Assembly: GCF_016461955.1 (NCBI RefSeq)
Contig: NZ_JADMNM010000005.1
Span: 124,001-188,000 of the forward strand
Length of the DNA: 64,000 bases
Direction of reading: 5' to 3'
Source: Qipengyuania sp. YIM B01966
GTDB taxonomy: Bacteria; Pseudomonadota; Alphaproteobacteria; Sphingomonadales; Sphingomonadaceae
Shown: positions 28,405-38,007 of the stretch, piece after piece
How the letters are laid out: each line of letters starts with the position of its first letter
Numbering within the stretch: the first letter of the stretch is position 1
Notes under the pieces: model-generated
The model's input: the letters and a program-made list of their open reading frames with translations, nothing else
Database searches by the model: none
Told to the model about the DNA's origin: nothing
Position numbers and translations under genes: made by a program

Positions 28405-29618
28405 TACTGGCCGCCGGCAGCGCGGCGCGCCAGCGTTCCCTTGGGGACGAACAGCAGTGCCTCGCCCCGGGCGCTCATCCCACCGGCAATCCGCCGTGCT
28501 TCGTCACCCGCGCCCCAGAAGGTGTCGAACCGGTTGGCGCCCTTGATCGCGCCGCCCGTATCCTGCGCGATCCACAGCCCGCTCGCCTCGGTCCGGTCCA
28601 TCTCAAGCCACACCGGCGCGCCGAGCGGGGTGAAGGCCGGGTCCGCCGCAACCGAATTGCCGGCGCGCACGGGCACATTCATCGCGCCGAGCGGCCCGTC
28701 GCCCGTCAGTTCGCGAAAGAAGATCCAGCTCTTGTTGAGCCGCATCAGCTCGGCCCCGTCGGCGGGATGCTCGCGCAGATAGGCCATGATCCCTTGCATC
28801 GAGCCGGGATATTGGCCTGGCCCATCGCCGATCAGCCCGCGCTCGCGCATGACCGAACCGATGCCGACATATTCGCGGCCGTTCTGCCCGGCATAGCCGA
28901 TCCGCATCACCGACCCGTCCGGGGCGCGCAGCCGGCCCGAACCCTGGATCTGGAGAAAAAAGAATTCCACCGGATCGGCCGCCCAGGCAATCTCGAGCCC
29001 GCGATTGGCCAGCGCCCCCGCCTCGATCTCGGCGCGTTCGTAATAAGGGATGAACGCGCCGCTCGCATCCGTTCGGCCCAGCGGCGCGCGGCCGGTGCGC
29101 TGATCGGCCGGCGTTTCCGCAGGCCAGCCGCGCACCAGATCGGGCGGCATGGCATAGACCGGAACATCGTAGCCGGCGATCCGCTGGCGGCTGCCGGCGA
29201 TTTCCGGTTCGAAATAGCCAGTCGCAAAGGCGCGGCCATCGCCCAGCCGGACGGTTTCGAACTGCGCGGCGAAGAAACCGGCGGGGTCGGTGTCGCTCCA
29301 GTTTCCGGCGGCGGCGCAGACGGCGCGCCAATCCTCGGTCCGCGTCAGTCCCGTCTGGTCGCTGCGGCGAAGGAGCGCGGGGCAGCTTTCACGAAACGAC
29401 CGCAGCGCACCAAGCGCATCGCCATGGCCAAGGCCGAGCGAGGCGATCGCCGGTCCGGGCGAAAACGCGGCGACCGAGGCCGGCGTGCTCGGCGTGGCAA
29501 TCGGTGGGCGCGGCCGCGCCGGTTCAGGTGCCGGGACGATACGCGCACAGCCGCCTAGCAGCGCGGCGCCGAGCGCGAGTGCGCCCCATGCCCCGCGCGG
29601 CAATCCGCCAATCCTCAC
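28404..29618 (-). CDS. mltA: Membrane-bound lytic murein transglycosylase A
   Basis: Outer-membrane lipoprotein that cleaves glycan strands to 1,6-anhydromuropeptides. The chosen GTG at 29618 gives 404 residues and a lipoprotein signal (VRIGGLPRGAWGALALGAAL then LLGGC as lipobox). TTG at 29627, overlapping the timA stop, is an alternative. The MltA barrel is seen in ATGYFEPEIAGSRQ and FFLQIQGSGRLRAPDGS. The C-terminal 3D domain carries IAQDTGGAIKGANRFDTFWG, with the catalytic Asp of the 3D motif. It sits between timA and smr on one transcript. Confidence 0.92.
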   Translation of the reverse strand: MRIGGLPRGAWGALALGAALLGGCARIVPAPEPARPRPPIATPSTPASVAAFSPGPAIASLGLGHGDALGALRSFRESCPALLRRSDQTGLTRTEDWRAVCAAAGNWSDTDPAGFFAAQFETVRLGDGRAFATGYFEPEIAGSRQRIAGYDVPVYAMPPDLVRGWPAETPADQRTGRAPLGRTDASGAFIPYYERAEIEAGALANRGLEIAWAADPVEFFFLQIQGSGRLRAPDGSVMRIGYAGQNGREYVGIGSVMRERGLIGDGPGQYPGSMQGIMAYLREHPADGAELMRLNKSWIFFRELTGDGPLGAMNVPVRAGNSVAADPAFTPLGAPVWLEMDRTEASGLWIAQDTGGAIKGANRFDTFWGAGDEARRIAGGMSARGEALLFVPKGTLARRAAGGQ

Positions 29619-29623
29619 GCCGA

Positions 29624-30286
29624 TCAATCCTGATCGGTTTCGTCGAGCAGCCAATCCGGCCCTGCGGCATCGACCTCGCGCTTGAACGTCCACACGTCGC
29701 GCGTTTCGATCGCATCGTTCATCGATCCGGCAACGACCACGCCGTCTCTGTTGCGCGTGACAGCGGCAATATCGGCCACAAACCGAACCGCGACGCGGGC
29801 CGTGCGCCCGTCGAGCCGCGCCGAATCCAAGCGCACATCCTCGATCCGAATCAGCCGGTTGTCGAGCGTTTCGCCCGCCGCTTCGCGCGCGTCGATCACG
29901 GCGGCGAATTCGGCATAGACGTCATCGTCGCACAATTGGCGCAGGGTTTCGCGGTCGCCCTGCCAGAACGCCTCGAGGATCATCGCATAGGCGCCGCGCG
30001 CGCCCTCGACAAAAGCGGTGATGTCGAACCGGCGGTCCACTGCGGCAATCTCGCGCACACCGCGTTCGATCGCCGGAACCAGCAACTCGCCTTCGACGCG
30101 AGGCGCCGCCGCGGTGGTACGCGCAGCAGGTTGCGGGCCGAGCGGCGAAGCGGTTTTGGCCGGGCCAGCATCGATCCGGGTCGGTACTGGCTCCTCCTCG
30201 TGCTCGGCCCGGCGGCCGAGAACCGAATAAAGACGCAGCCCGAGAAAGGCGGCGATCATGGCCAGAATGACGATTTCAACGATCAC
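29624..30286 (-). CDS. Tim44/TimA-family adaptor protein
   Basis: A 220-residue inner-membrane protein with one N-terminal helix (IVEIVILAMIAAFLGLRLYS) and a C-terminal Tim44-like NTF2-fold domain (residues about 85-215). That domain is recognisable from FDITAFVEGARGAYAMILEA and the final VDVWTFKR-type motif, here TRDVWTFKREVD. Alphaproteobacterial homologues (TimA) are adaptors linked to membrane protein handling. GTG 30286 is preferred over an ATG 18 codons upstream because the helix then starts at the N-terminus. It is divergent from secB, a usual neighbour in this class. Confidence 0.85.
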   Translation of the reverse strand: MIVEIVILAMIAAFLGLRLYSVLGRRAEHEEEPVPTRIDAGPAKTASPLGPQPAARTTAAAPRVEGELLVPAIERGVREIAAVDRRFDITAFVEGARGAYAMILEAFWQGDRETLRQLCDDDVYAEFAAVIDAREAAGETLDNRLIRIEDVRLDSARLDGRTARVAVRFVADIAAVTRNRDGVVVAGSMNDAIETRDVWTFKREVDAAGPDWLLDETDQD

Positions 30287-30546
30287 AGTTGCGCTACCTG
30301 CTTGCGGCCACGGGCAACCGCCCGCGCCTAATTGTTCCAACCTGCCTTAAATAGGTAGACAAGACAAATGAACAACGCGTGTCGCGCTCGCTGGTGCCCA
30401 TCGCGCGGTCGTCTGCGGCGCGTGGGGCGCTCAGGCGCGGTTGCGAGGCTTACGCCCTGGTGCTAGGCGCGCTACCGATGGCCGCCCCGGCGGCGACAGG
30501 CGGCGCACCTTGCGCGGCCGCATCCTTTTGACAGGAAAACGCAATC

Positions 30547-31119
30547 ATGGCCCAGGAAGGCGACATTCTTACCGACCTCGATCTTGACGCTCCGGCGGGC
30601 GGCCCGGTGCCCAACGGCGCCGATACCGCGCCGAGCGCGGGGATAATCTCGCAATATATCCGCGATCTCTCGGTCGAAGCGCCAAACACGCCGCAATGCT
30701 TCGGCTGGAACGAACAGCCGCAAATCGATCTGCAGTTCAATATCGGCGCCCGGCCGGTAGAGGGGCAGCCGCAGGGGGAACTGCACGAAGTCGAACTGAA
30801 GCTGACCGCCACGGCCAAGACCGGCCAGGGCAGCCTTTATCTGGTCGACCTGGCGTATTGCGGATTGGTCGGGATGCGGAACCTGCCCGACGATCAGGCC
30901 CATGGCTTTCTTTATGCCGAGGCGCCGCGCATCCTGTTTCCGTTCGTTCGCCGGATCATCGCCGATGCCACGCGCGATGCGGGCTTCCAGCCGCTGATGC
31001 TCGACCCGATCGATTTCACCGGGCTCTATCTCCAGCAGCTCGACGCGCGGGCCCGGGAACAGGGCGATGTACCCGCCCCCGGCGAGGCGCTGCCGCCGCT
31101 GAACGAGGGGCAGGCCTGA
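30547..31119 (+). CDS. secB: Protein-export chaperone SecB
   Basis: Tetrameric cytosolic chaperone that keeps preproteins unfolded and hands them to SecA. The 190 residues include a longer N-terminal tail than E. coli SecB, typical of alphaproteobacteria. Core motifs are IISQYIRDLSVEAPNTPQCF near residue 33, HEVELKLTATAK, LVDLAYCGLVGM and the conserved LFPFVRRIIADATRDAGFQP. The C-terminal tail is short and lacks the usual SecA-binding Cys/His zinc motif. A good ribosome-binding site (AGGAAAACGC) is present. Confidence 0.96.
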   Translation: MAQEGDILTDLDLDAPAGGPVPNGADTAPSAGIISQYIRDLSVEAPNTPQCFGWNEQPQIDLQFNIGARPVEGQPQGELHEVELKLTATAKTGQGSLYLVDLAYCGLVGMRNLPDDQAHGFLYAEAPRILFPFVRRIIADATRDAGFQPLMLDPIDFTGLYLQQLDARAREQGDVPAPGEALPPLNEGQA

Positions 31120-31153
31120 TCCGCCGCCTGGGCGACGCGGACGACGCTTCGCG

Positions 31154-32764
31154 ATGAGCCTGGTCAGGAATGTCGGGACAATCGGCGGGCTGACAGCTGT
31201 CAGCCGGGTGTTCGGCTTTGCCCGCGATATGTTGCTCGCCCGCGCGCTGGGTGCGGGGGCGGCGGCCGATGCGTGGCAGGTCGCGTTCATCCTGCCCAAC
31301 ACCTTCCGCCGGCTATTTGCCGAAGGAGCGTTCTCGGTCGCCTTCGTGCCGATGTATGCCCGCGCGCTCGGCAGCGAAGGTGGCGGCGCGGCGGGTGAGG
31401 AAGCGGCGCACCGGTTTGCCAATGACGTGCTGGCGGTGTTCATCTGGGTGCTGCTGGGCTTTTCCGCGCTGGCGATGCTGGCGATGCCCTTGTTGATCGG
31501 GCTGCTGGCAGGCGAATTTGCCAACGTGCCGGGCAAGTTCGAGCTGGCGGTCAGCCTGTCGCGGATCACCTTTCCCTATCTGATGCTGGTCAGCCTGGTA
31601 GCGATGCTGTCGGGCGTGCTCAATGCCCGCTCGCGCTTTGCGCCGGGCGCGTTCGTGCCGGTGCTGCTCAATCTGACGCTGATCGCGGCGATCGGAGTGG
31701 GCTATTGGCTGCGCGCTCAATGGGCCGGCGATGACGACCGGATCATGGCCAATGCGCTCGCCTGGGGGCTGTTTGCCGCCGGTTTCGCGCAGCTTGGGTA
31801 CATGGTCTGGGCAACGCGCAAGGCGGGCGTGCGGCTGGAGGTGCGCCGGCCCCGCTTTTCGCCCGAGGTGAAGCGCCTGTCGCTGCTGATCCTGCCGGCG
31901 ACTTTCGGCGCGGGGATCTACCAGATCAGCCAGTTCGTCGACACCTTCTTCGCCACCAGTCTGCCGCAGGGCTCGCTGACGCTGCTCAAATTTGCCGACC
32001 GGCTGAACCAGATGCCGCTGGGGATCATAGGCATTGCACTGGGCACCGCGATCCTGCCGATGCTCGCCCGGCATCTGCAATCGGGCGACCATGCCGAAGC
32101 GCAGCGATTGCAGGCCAATGCGGTGGAAATGGCGCTGCTGCTGACGCTGCCGGCGGCAACCGCGCTGGCGATCTGCGCGCCCGCCTTTACCGAGGCGTTC
32201 TTTCGCGCGGGCAAGATGACCGCCGCCGATACCGCGCTGATGGCGCAGATCACAATGGCGCTGGTCGCAGGGCTGCCGGCCTATGTGCTGGTCAAGGTCT
32301 TTCAGCCCGGCTTCTTCAGCCGCGAGGATACGCGCACCCCGGTATGGATCGCGGCCGGCGCGCTGCTGGTCAACATCGCGCTCAATTTCTATGTCGTGCC
32401 GCGATACGGCATCGTCGGGCTGGCGAGCGCCACGGCGATCACTGCGACCCTCAACGTGCTGACGCTATACACATTCCTACAGCTGCGCGGCTGGTTTCAC
32501 TGGACCGCCAAGCTGACCGGGCGGGTGCTGCGCCAGCTTGTCGCCACCGGTGCGATGGGCGCTGCGCTTTACTGGCTGACCCCGGCGCTCAGCGCCTATT
32601 ATGGCGGTAGCGCGTGGGAGCGGGCGCTGGCGCTCAGCGCGCTGGTGGCCGCCGGCATGGCGGTGTTCTTCCCCGTCGCCTGGTTGATCGGGGCGATAGA
32701 CAAGGACCTCGTCGCCCAGCTACGCCGCAAGCGCCCGGCCAAGCCGGTCAATCTCGCCCCTTGA
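31154..32764 (+). CDS. murJ: Lipid II flippase MurJ
   Basis: Flips lipid II across the inner membrane for peptidoglycan synthesis. The 536 residues include about 14 hydrophobic helices. The N-terminus MSLVRNVGTIGGLTAVSRVF followed by GFARDML is characteristic, as is ADAWQVAFILPNTFRRLFAEGAFSVAFVP, shown here in two pieces as ADAWQVAF and LPNTFRRLFAEGAFS. It starts 34 bases after secB and ends 27 before trpS, so a secB-murJ-trpS transcript is likely. Confidence 0.96.
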   Translation: MSLVRNVGTIGGLTAVSRVFGFARDMLLARALGAGAAADAWQVAFILPNTFRRLFAEGAFSVAFVPMYARALGSEGGGAAGEEAAHRFANDVLAVFIWVLLGFSALAMLAMPLLIGLLAGEFANVPGKFELAVSLSRITFPYLMLVSLVAMLSGVLNARSRFAPGAFVPVLLNLTLIAAIGVGYWLRAQWAGDDDRIMANALAWGLFAAGFAQLGYMVWATRKAGVRLEVRRPRFSPEVKRLSLLILPATFGAGIYQISQFVDTFFATSLPQGSLTLLKFADRLNQMPLGIIGIALGTAILPMLARHLQSGDHAEAQRLQANAVEMALLLTLPAATALAICAPAFTEAFFRAGKMTAADTALMAQITMALVAGLPAYVLVKVFQPGFFSREDTRTPVWIAAGALLVNIALNFYVVPRYGIVGLASATAITATLNVLTLYTFLQLRGWFHWTAKLTGRVLRQLVATGAMGAALYWLTPALSAYYGGSAWERALALSALVAAGMAVFFPVAWLIGAIDKDLVAQLRRKRPAKPVNLAP

Positions 32765-32791
32765 CCCCGCCTTACTTTCGCAAGGACCATC

Positions 32792-33811
32792 ATGCGCGTC
32801 GTTTCCGGCATCCAGCCTACCGGTAATCTGCATCTCGGCAACTACCTGGGGGCGATCCGCAATTGGGTGGCGATGCAGGACGAGGCGGCGGCAAATGGGG
32901 GGCAGTGCCTGTTCTTTCTGGCCGACCTCCACGCTATCTCGCAGCCGCACGATCCGGCCGCGCTGGGCGAGGCAACCCGTGACATGGTCGCCGCGCTGGT
33001 CGCCTGCGGGATCGACCCGGCGCGCTCGATCCTGTTCAACCAGGCCCAGGTGCCCGCCCATGCCGAGCTGCAATGGCTGCTCAACGGTACCGCGCGGATG
33101 GGCTGGCTCAACCGGATGACGCAATGGAAGGACAAGGCCGGAAAGAACCGCGAGGGTGCCAGCGTCGCCTTGTTCACCTATCCGGTGCTGCAGGCGGCGG
33201 ACGTGCTGCTCTATCAGGCGACCCATGTGCCGGTGGGCGAGGACCAGAAGCAGCATCTCGAGCTCGCGCGCGACATCGCGCAGAAGTTCAACAACGATTT
33301 CGCCGCGCCCGATGCGCCTGTGTTCACCCTGCCCGACCCGCTGATCCCGCCCGAAGCCGCCCGGATCATGAGCCTGCGCGATGGCAGCGCCAAGATGAGC
33401 AAATCCGATCCCAGCGACATGAGCCGGATCAACCTCACCGACGATGCGGACACGATCATCCAGAAAGTCCGCAAGGCAAAGACCGACCCCGAACCGCTGC
33501 CGGTCGATGCTGCCGGGCTCGACGGCCGGCCCGAGGCGGCGAACCTCGTCGGCATCTATGCCGCGATCGCCGATAGCAGTGTGGCGGCGGTGCTGGCCGA
33601 GCATGGGGGCAGCGGCTTCGGCGCGTTCAAGCCGGCGCTGGGCGAATTGCTCGCGCACCATCTGTCGCCGATCTCCGCCCGCTACTGCGATCTGCGCGCA
33701 GACCGCGAGGCGCTCGACGCGATCCTGGCGCGCGGCGCCGCTCAGGCGCGCGAACTGGCCGCGCCGACGCTCGATGCGACGTATCGTGCGCTGGGTCTCG
33801 TGCGGGGCTGA
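32792..33811 (+). CDS. trpS: Tryptophanyl-tRNA synthetase
   Basis: Class I aminoacyl-tRNA synthetase charging tRNA-Trp. It is 339 residues, a normal size. The HIGH-like motif is [13 protein letters not shown] near residue 10 and the KMSKS motif is [10 protein letters not shown] near residue 199. The tryptophan pocket region [16 protein letters not shown] is conserved. Translation starts at ATG 32792 after AAGGACC. A possible new promoter lies downstream of its stop at 33844. Confidence 0.97.
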   Translation: MRVVSGIQPTGNLHLGNYLGAIRNWVAMQDEAAANGGQCLFFLADLHAISQPHDPAALGEATRDMVAALVACGIDPARSILFNQAQVPAHAELQWLLNGTARMGWLNRMTQWKDKAGKNREGASVALFTYPVLQAADVLLYQATHVPVGEDQKQHLELARDIAQKFNNDFAAPDAPVFTLPDPLIPPEAARIMSLRDGSAKMSKSDPSDMSRINLTDDADTIIQKVRKAKTDPEPLPVDAAGLDGRPEAANLVGIYAAIADSSVAAVLAEHGGSGFGAFKPALGELLAHHLSPISARYCDLRADREALDAILARGAAQARELAAPTLDATYRALGLVRG

Positions 33812-33843
33812 GCATCGCGCAGGGCAAATGGCATAACATTTGC

Positions 33844-33849
33844 TATAAT
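33844..33849 (+). promoter_or_regulatory. Candidate -10 box TATAAT
   Basis: A perfect TATAAT preceded by TTTGC (extended -10-like TGC) lies in the 165-base gap before the DUF4136 lipoprotein gene. No good -35 hexamer is seen at 17 bases upstream, so the call rests on the -10 match and AT-rich surroundings in an otherwise GC-rich region. Confidence 0.35.
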
Positions 33850-33976
33850 GACCATTCAAAATCGGTTCACCGACGAACGCGTACGATTCGTCGCATGATG
33901 GGCCGATGTGTGGTGGCAACCCACGCGGGCGTTCAGCGTTTATGTTTCGGCACTCTCTCAACGGGGACCACTCAGA

Positions 33977-34684
33977 ATGACGATCACCACCGCCAAGATG
34001 CTGCGCGGCCTCAAGCTGGCAACGGCGCCGCTGATGCTTGCGGGCCTGTCCGCCTGCGCCACCGGGTTTAATGCCGATGTGTCGCGGTTCCAGACCCAGC
34101 TACCGGCGCCGACCGGGCAGACCTTTGCCGTGGTGGCCGACGATCCGGCGCTCGCGGGCGGCCTCGAATTCAGCCACTATGCCAATTATGTCGCGCAGCA
34201 CATGCAGCGGCTGGGATATACGCCTGTCGCCAATGCCAGCGATGCGACGCTGCTGGTGCGGTTCGATTACGGCGTTGACCAGGGCCGCGAGCGAATCCGG
34301 TCAACCGGCTTCGCGCGTGATCCGTTCTTCTCGCCCTGGTATGGCTACAGCCCGTATCTGGTGCGCACGCCGTTCGGTTATCGCCGCGCCTATTCGCCGA
34401 TGGGGGCGTGGGGCTACGGCTATTACGATCCGTTCTTCAACCGGCCGGAAGTCACCAGCTATACCGTCTATACCAGCGGGATCGACGTGAAGATCGACCG
34501 TGCGGCCGACAATGTCCGCCTGTTCGAAGGCAAGGCCGAGGCGCTGTCGACCTCGAACCGGCTGCAATATCTGGTCCCCAATCTGGTCGAAGCGATGTTC
34601 ACCGACTTCCCCGGCAATTCGGGCGAAACGGTGCGCATCTCGGTCGCGCCGGAAAACATGCCGGTGCAGCGCGGCCGCCGTTGA
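33977..34684 (+). CDS. DUF4136-type lipoprotein
   Basis: A 235-residue predicted lipoprotein. ATG 33977 gives a signal ending in the lipobox LSAC (MLAGLSACATGF), while the longer frame from 33908 would bury it. The body has TFAVVADDPALAGGLEFSHY, a beta-rich segment LVRFDYGVDQGRERI, an aromatic Pro/Tyr/Gly patch (DPFFSPWYGYSPYL), and ends with the conserved EAMFTDFPGNSGETVRI. This matches the DUF4136 family of outer-membrane-associated proteins, whose function is unknown. It is monocistronic and closed by a strong terminator. Confidence 0.8.
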   Translation: MTITTAKMLRGLKLATAPLMLAGLSACATGFNADVSRFQTQLPAPTGQTFAVVADDPALAGGLEFSHYANYVAQHMQRLGYTPVANASDATLLVRFDYGVDQGRERIRSTGFARDPFFSPWYGYSPYLVRTPFGYRRAYSPMGAWGYGYYDPFFNRPEVTSYTVYTSGIDVKIDRAADNVRLFEGKAEALSTSNRLQYLVPNLVEAMFTDFPGNSGETVRISVAPENMPVQRGRR

Positions 34685-34703
34685 GGCTGACGCGGATTAA
34701 GCC

Positions 34704-34743
34704 AACAAAAGGGCGGGCCTGGCGACAGGCCCGCCCTTTTGTT
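34704..34743 (+). terminator. Intrinsic terminator with an 18-bp perfect stem
   Basis: AACAAAAGGGCGGGCCTG (34704-34721) pairs fully with CAGGCCCGCCCTTTTGTT (34726-34743), closed by a GCGA tetraloop. The A/T ends make it bidirectional in principle, and it closes the DUF4136 gene. Confidence 0.9.
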
Positions 34744-34751
34744 GGGGGACA

Positions 34752-35531
34752 ATGATGCATAAAAGGTTCGCTGCTATTGCCATGCTGGCCGCTTCATTCG
34801 GTCTGGTCGGTTGAGCCGGCACGATCCGCGAGCGCATCTATCATCCGCTGGCGCTGGGTGAAACACCGATCACCTTGGCGGCCCCCACCCGCAGACCGTG
34901 ACCGTCCGCACCGCTGACGGCCTGGAACTGGCTGGATATACTGGCCGCCCGCCCGGCCGGGCGGCGATGTGATGATCTATTTCCATGGTAACGGGCACAA
35001 CCAGCTCGTCGGCGCGCAGCAGGCCCAGCCGCTGGCCATTGGCAGGCGCGGTGTCTTGGTCGCCTCCTATCGCGGTTATGGCGGCAATCCCGGCGCGCCT
35101 TCGAAACAGGCTTATTTGCCGATGGCGATGCGTGGCTGGCCCGCGCCACCGAACTCGCACCGGGATCGCGGCGCGTCCTGTTCGGCCATTCGCTGGGCGG
35201 GGCGGTGGCGCTCGAAATGGCGGCGCGGCACGAAGTTACCGGCGTGGTGACGCTCGGCATCTTCACCAGCATCGTCGACATGGCGCCGGGGCTGGTGCGC
35301 TTTATCATGCCCGACAGGTTCGACAATCGCGCGGCGGTGGCGCAGGTCGCGGAACCAGTGTTTATCCTCCACGGCGATGCCGACGACGTGGTGCCGTTCT
35401 CCGCTGCGGCCGAACTGGAGCGTGCCGCGCCTTCGGGAAATGTGACGGTCATCCCGCTGCGCTGCGCAGGGCATCAGGTGCCGCTCGCCGCGATTGCCGA
35501 ACGGGTGTGGGCGTTGTTCCCGCCGCGCTAG
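34752..35531 (+). pseudogene. Broken alpha/beta-hydrolase lipoprotein gene
   Basis: Pieces of one alpha/beta hydrolase lie in three frames. ATG 34752 opens a lipoprotein-like signal (MMHKRFAAIAMLAASFGLVG), but TGA at about 34812 stands where the lipobox Cys codon would be, and the same frame goes on as AGTIRERIYHPLALGETPI. Near 34880 homology moves to a second frame (QTVTVRTADGLELAGYTGRP), near 34960 to a third (VMIYFHGNGHNQL), and near 35105 back to the first (RVLFGHSLGGAVALEMAARH). The nucleophile (GHSLGG), acid (GDADDVVPF) and His (CAGHQVPL) are all still encoded. Each step is equivalent to loss of one base. The stop overlaps the convergent dut stop. Confidence 0.85.
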
Positions 35532-35986
35532 AGCGCGCTGTGCCCGCCGGTTGAGCCGAAGCCGCCTGCGCCGCGCGCGGTATCGTCGAGTTCGGCCACC
35601 TCGACCCACGCCGCCTGCACGACCGGCGCGAGCACCAGTTGCGCGATCCGCTCGCCGCGCCGGATGGCGAACGGCTCGGCGCCGTGATTGATCAGGATGA
35701 TCTTCACCTCGCCGCGATAATCGGCATCGATCGTGCCCGGCGCATTGGGCACGGACAGCCCATGCTTCAACGCCAGGCCCGAACGCGGGCGCACCTGGAT
35801 TTCGTACCCTTGCGGTATCGCCAGTGCGAAGCCGGTCGCAACCGCATGGCGCGCGCCCGGTGCCAGCGTCAAATTCTCAGCCGCGAGCACGTCCATCCCG
35901 GCCGAGCCTGCGGTTGCGTAATGCGGCAGGTCGAGTCCCTCACCATGCGGCAGGCGACGGACCCTGACGGGAACCGGCTCAACCAT
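35528..35986 (-). CDS. dut: Deoxyuridine 5'-triphosphate nucleotidohydrolase
   Basis: Trimeric dUTPase that makes dUMP and keeps uracil out of DNA. ATG 35986 gives 152 residues; the longer frame upstream is coaBC out of frame. All five dUTPase motifs are readable: [47 protein letters not shown] and the C-terminal [11 protein letters not shown] that closes over the active site. Its start lies 8 bases inside the end of coaBC, forming the common alphaproteobacterial dfp-dut pair. Confidence 0.96.
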   Translation of the reverse strand: MVEPVPVRVRRLPHGEGLDLPHYATAGSAGMDVLAAENLTLAPGARHAVATGFALAIPQGYEIQVRPRSGLALKHGLSVPNAPGTIDADYRGEVKIILINHGAEPFAIRRGERIAQLVLAPVVQAAWVEVAELDDTARGAGGFGSTGGHSAL

Positions 35987-37511
35987 CTCGCGCCCCCAAC
36001 AGAGCATCCAACGCGTCGGCCACCCGTTCAACCAGTTCGCGGGCAACCTGGTCCTTGTGCATGGTGGGGAGCGTTTCCACGCCCTGCTCGGTGACGATGT
36101 GGACGGTGTTCGCCTCACCGCCCATGACATCGCCGGAAACATCATTGGCAACGATCCAGTCTGCCCCCTTGCGCCTGCGCTTTACTGTCGCATTTTCTAC
36201 CACGTCCTGCGTTTCAGCCGCAAAGCCGACGACCAGCGGCGGGCGCTCGTCGCCGGTCGCGATGGCGGCGAGGATGTCGGGGTTTTCTTCCAGCAGCAGC
36301 GCCGGCGGGGCCGAGCCGCGCTTCTTCATCTTGTCGGCCGCCACATCGCGCGACCGCCAATCCGCGACGGCAGCCACCATGATTGCCGCATCGGCGGGGA
36401 GCGCCGCCTTGACCGCCTGGGCCATCTCGCGCGCGGTTTCGACATCCACCCGGTCCACGCCGGGCGGGGTCGGCAGGACCACGGGGCCAGACACCAGCGT
36501 GACCTGGGCGCCCAGTTCCGCGGCGGCGGCTGCGATGGCGAAGCCCTGTTTGCCCGACGACCGATTGGCGATGTAGCGCACCGGATCAATCGGCTCGTGC
36601 GTCGGACCGGAGGTGATGAGGAGATGGCGGCCATAGAGCGGGCGATGCGCAATCTCCCCCTCCCCCTCGAACCCCGGCTGCCCATCCAGCGGATCGGCGA
36701 GAACGGCGGCGGCCCCATCATAGGCCAGCGCGTCGGGATCGGTCGGCGGCGCAGCGCGGGCAGCGCCCTTGCCTGGCAGTAGCGCGCCGCCATTGTCAGA
36801 ATGCCGTTCGCCCGGCGCCGCATCCGCCGGCCTGCGCGTCACCAGCGAGGAGAGCAACCCGCCAAGCCCGCCGCCCCCTGCATGGTTCTCGTCTTCGGCA
36901 GCTTCATGCGGGTGGAGCAATTCGGCGTCGGTTGCGGGTGCGAGCTCTAGCCGGCCAGCTATTGCCCGCCACACGGCATCGGGTTCCGGCAGACGGCCGG
37001 GTCCGAATTCACCGCAGGCCATCGGCCCCTCGTCAGGCTCAAGCACGGTGATGCCTGCGCCGCGCAGCCACGCGACGTTGCGCTGCGTCGCCTCGTGCAG
37101 CCACATCCGCACATTCATGGCCGGCACCGCCAGCACCGGCTTGTCGGTGGCGAGCAGCAGCGTGGTGGCCAGATCGTCGGCAATCCCGGCGGCCATCTTC
37201 GCGAGGAGGTCGGCGGTGGCGGGGCAGACCACCACCAGATCGGCCTCGCGGCTGAGCTGGATGTGCCCCATCTCGGCCTCGTTCCGAAGATCCCACAAGC
37301 TCGTATAGACCGGGTTTTCGCTCAGCGCGGCGAGCGCCATCGGGGTGACGAATTGCTGGCCGCCTTCGGTAATCACACAGGTCACTCTGCCGCCATGCCG
37401 GCGGATCAGCCGGACCAGTTCGCAGGATTTGTAGGCCGCGATCCCTCCGCCGATCACCAGCAGGATGCGCGGCACCCCGAGCAATTCTGGTGCCACAAGG
37501 TCTGCCGCCAC
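35979..37511 (-). CDS. coaBC: Bifunctional phosphopantothenoylcysteine decarboxylase/synthetase CoaBC
   Basis: Two consecutive steps of coenzyme A synthesis. The N-terminal CoaC flavoprotein domain shows [20 protein letters not shown], the catalytic AMNVRMWLH with the family Asn, and [11 protein letters not shown] with the active Cys. The C-terminal CoaB domain shows [20 protein letters not shown] and [11 protein letters not shown]. Total length is 510 against about 400 in E. coli; the excess is a low-complexity linker (residues about 190-285, rich in Ala, Gly, Pro) between the domains. It overlaps dut. Confidence 0.95.
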   Translation of the reverse strand: MAADLVAPELLGVPRILLVIGGGIAAYKSCELVRLIRRHGGRVTCVITEGGQQFVTPMALAALSENPVYTSLWDLRNEAEMGHIQLSREADLVVVCPATADLLAKMAAGIADDLATTLLLATDKPVLAVPAMNVRMWLHEATQRNVAWLRGAGITVLEPDEGPMACGEFGPGRLPEPDAVWRAIAGRLELAPATDAELLHPHEAAEDENHAGGGGLGGLLSSLVTRRPADAAPGERHSDNGGALLPGKGAARAAPPTDPDALAYDGAAAVLADPLDGQPGFEGEGEIAHRPLYGRHLLITSGPTHEPIDPVRYIANRSSGKQGFAIAAAAAELGAQVTLVSGPVVLPTPPGVDRVDVETAREMAQAVKAALPADAAIMVAAVADWRSRDVAADKMKKRGSAPPALLLEENPDILAAIATGDERPPLVVGFAAETQDVVENATVKRRRKGADWIVANDVSGDVMGGEANTVHIVTEQGVETLPTMHKDQVARELVERVADALDALLGARDG

Positions 37512-37617
37512 TCACCCCTCCTCTGTCGCGCATGGTCCTAGCCGCTGGCGGCCCCGCTTGCCAAGCACCCGTGCCGGCAGGCACAAGGGGCGCCGTCGCC
37601 GCGAGGGGAGTACGATC

Positions 37618-38007
37618 ATGCGCCTTGTTATCACCGCCCTGCTGTTTGTCGGTGGGCTGTTCTTCTCGTTCGTAGGTGTCGGCTTCCTGACCGATCCGGT
37701 GGCGTCTGCCGCCGGGTTCGGGCTGGCGCCCGACAGCACGATGGGCCTCGCGACCATCCGCGCCGATCTGACGGCATTTTTCCTTGTCGCCGGGTTCTGC
37801 ATGGTCTGGGGCGCATGGCGCCGCAATGGCGACCCGCTGCTGATCGCCGCCGCCCTGTTCGCGGTCGCCTTCATCGGCCGGGCGGTTAATGCGGCAGTGG
37901 TCGGCGCCTATGAGGGGTTCTGGGTGCCGATGCTGGTCGAAGCGGCAGCGGTGGCGCTCAATCTGGCGGGAAGCCGGGTGCTGCCGCACCGGGTGATCGC
38001 AGACTAG
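37618..38007 (+). CDS. Small four-helix membrane protein (DUF4345-like)
   Basis: A 129-residue membrane protein. ATG 37618 follows a strong GAGGGGAG ribosome-binding site. Four hydrophobic segments are seen: VITALLFVGGLFFSFVGVGF, the region around LTAFFLVAGFCMVWGAW, LLIAAALFAVAFIGRAVNA, and the region around LVEAAAVALNLAG. The pattern and length fit the DUF4345 group of small inner-membrane proteins of unknown role. It is divergent from coaBC and overlaps the ubiB stop by 4 bases (convergent). Confidence 0.7.
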   Translation: MRLVITALLFVGGLFFSFVGVGFLTDPVASAAGFGLAPDSTMGLATIRADLTAFFLVAGFCMVWGAWRRNGDPLLIAAALFAVAFIGRAVNAAVVGAYEGFWVPMLVEAAAVALNLAGSRVLPHRVIAD

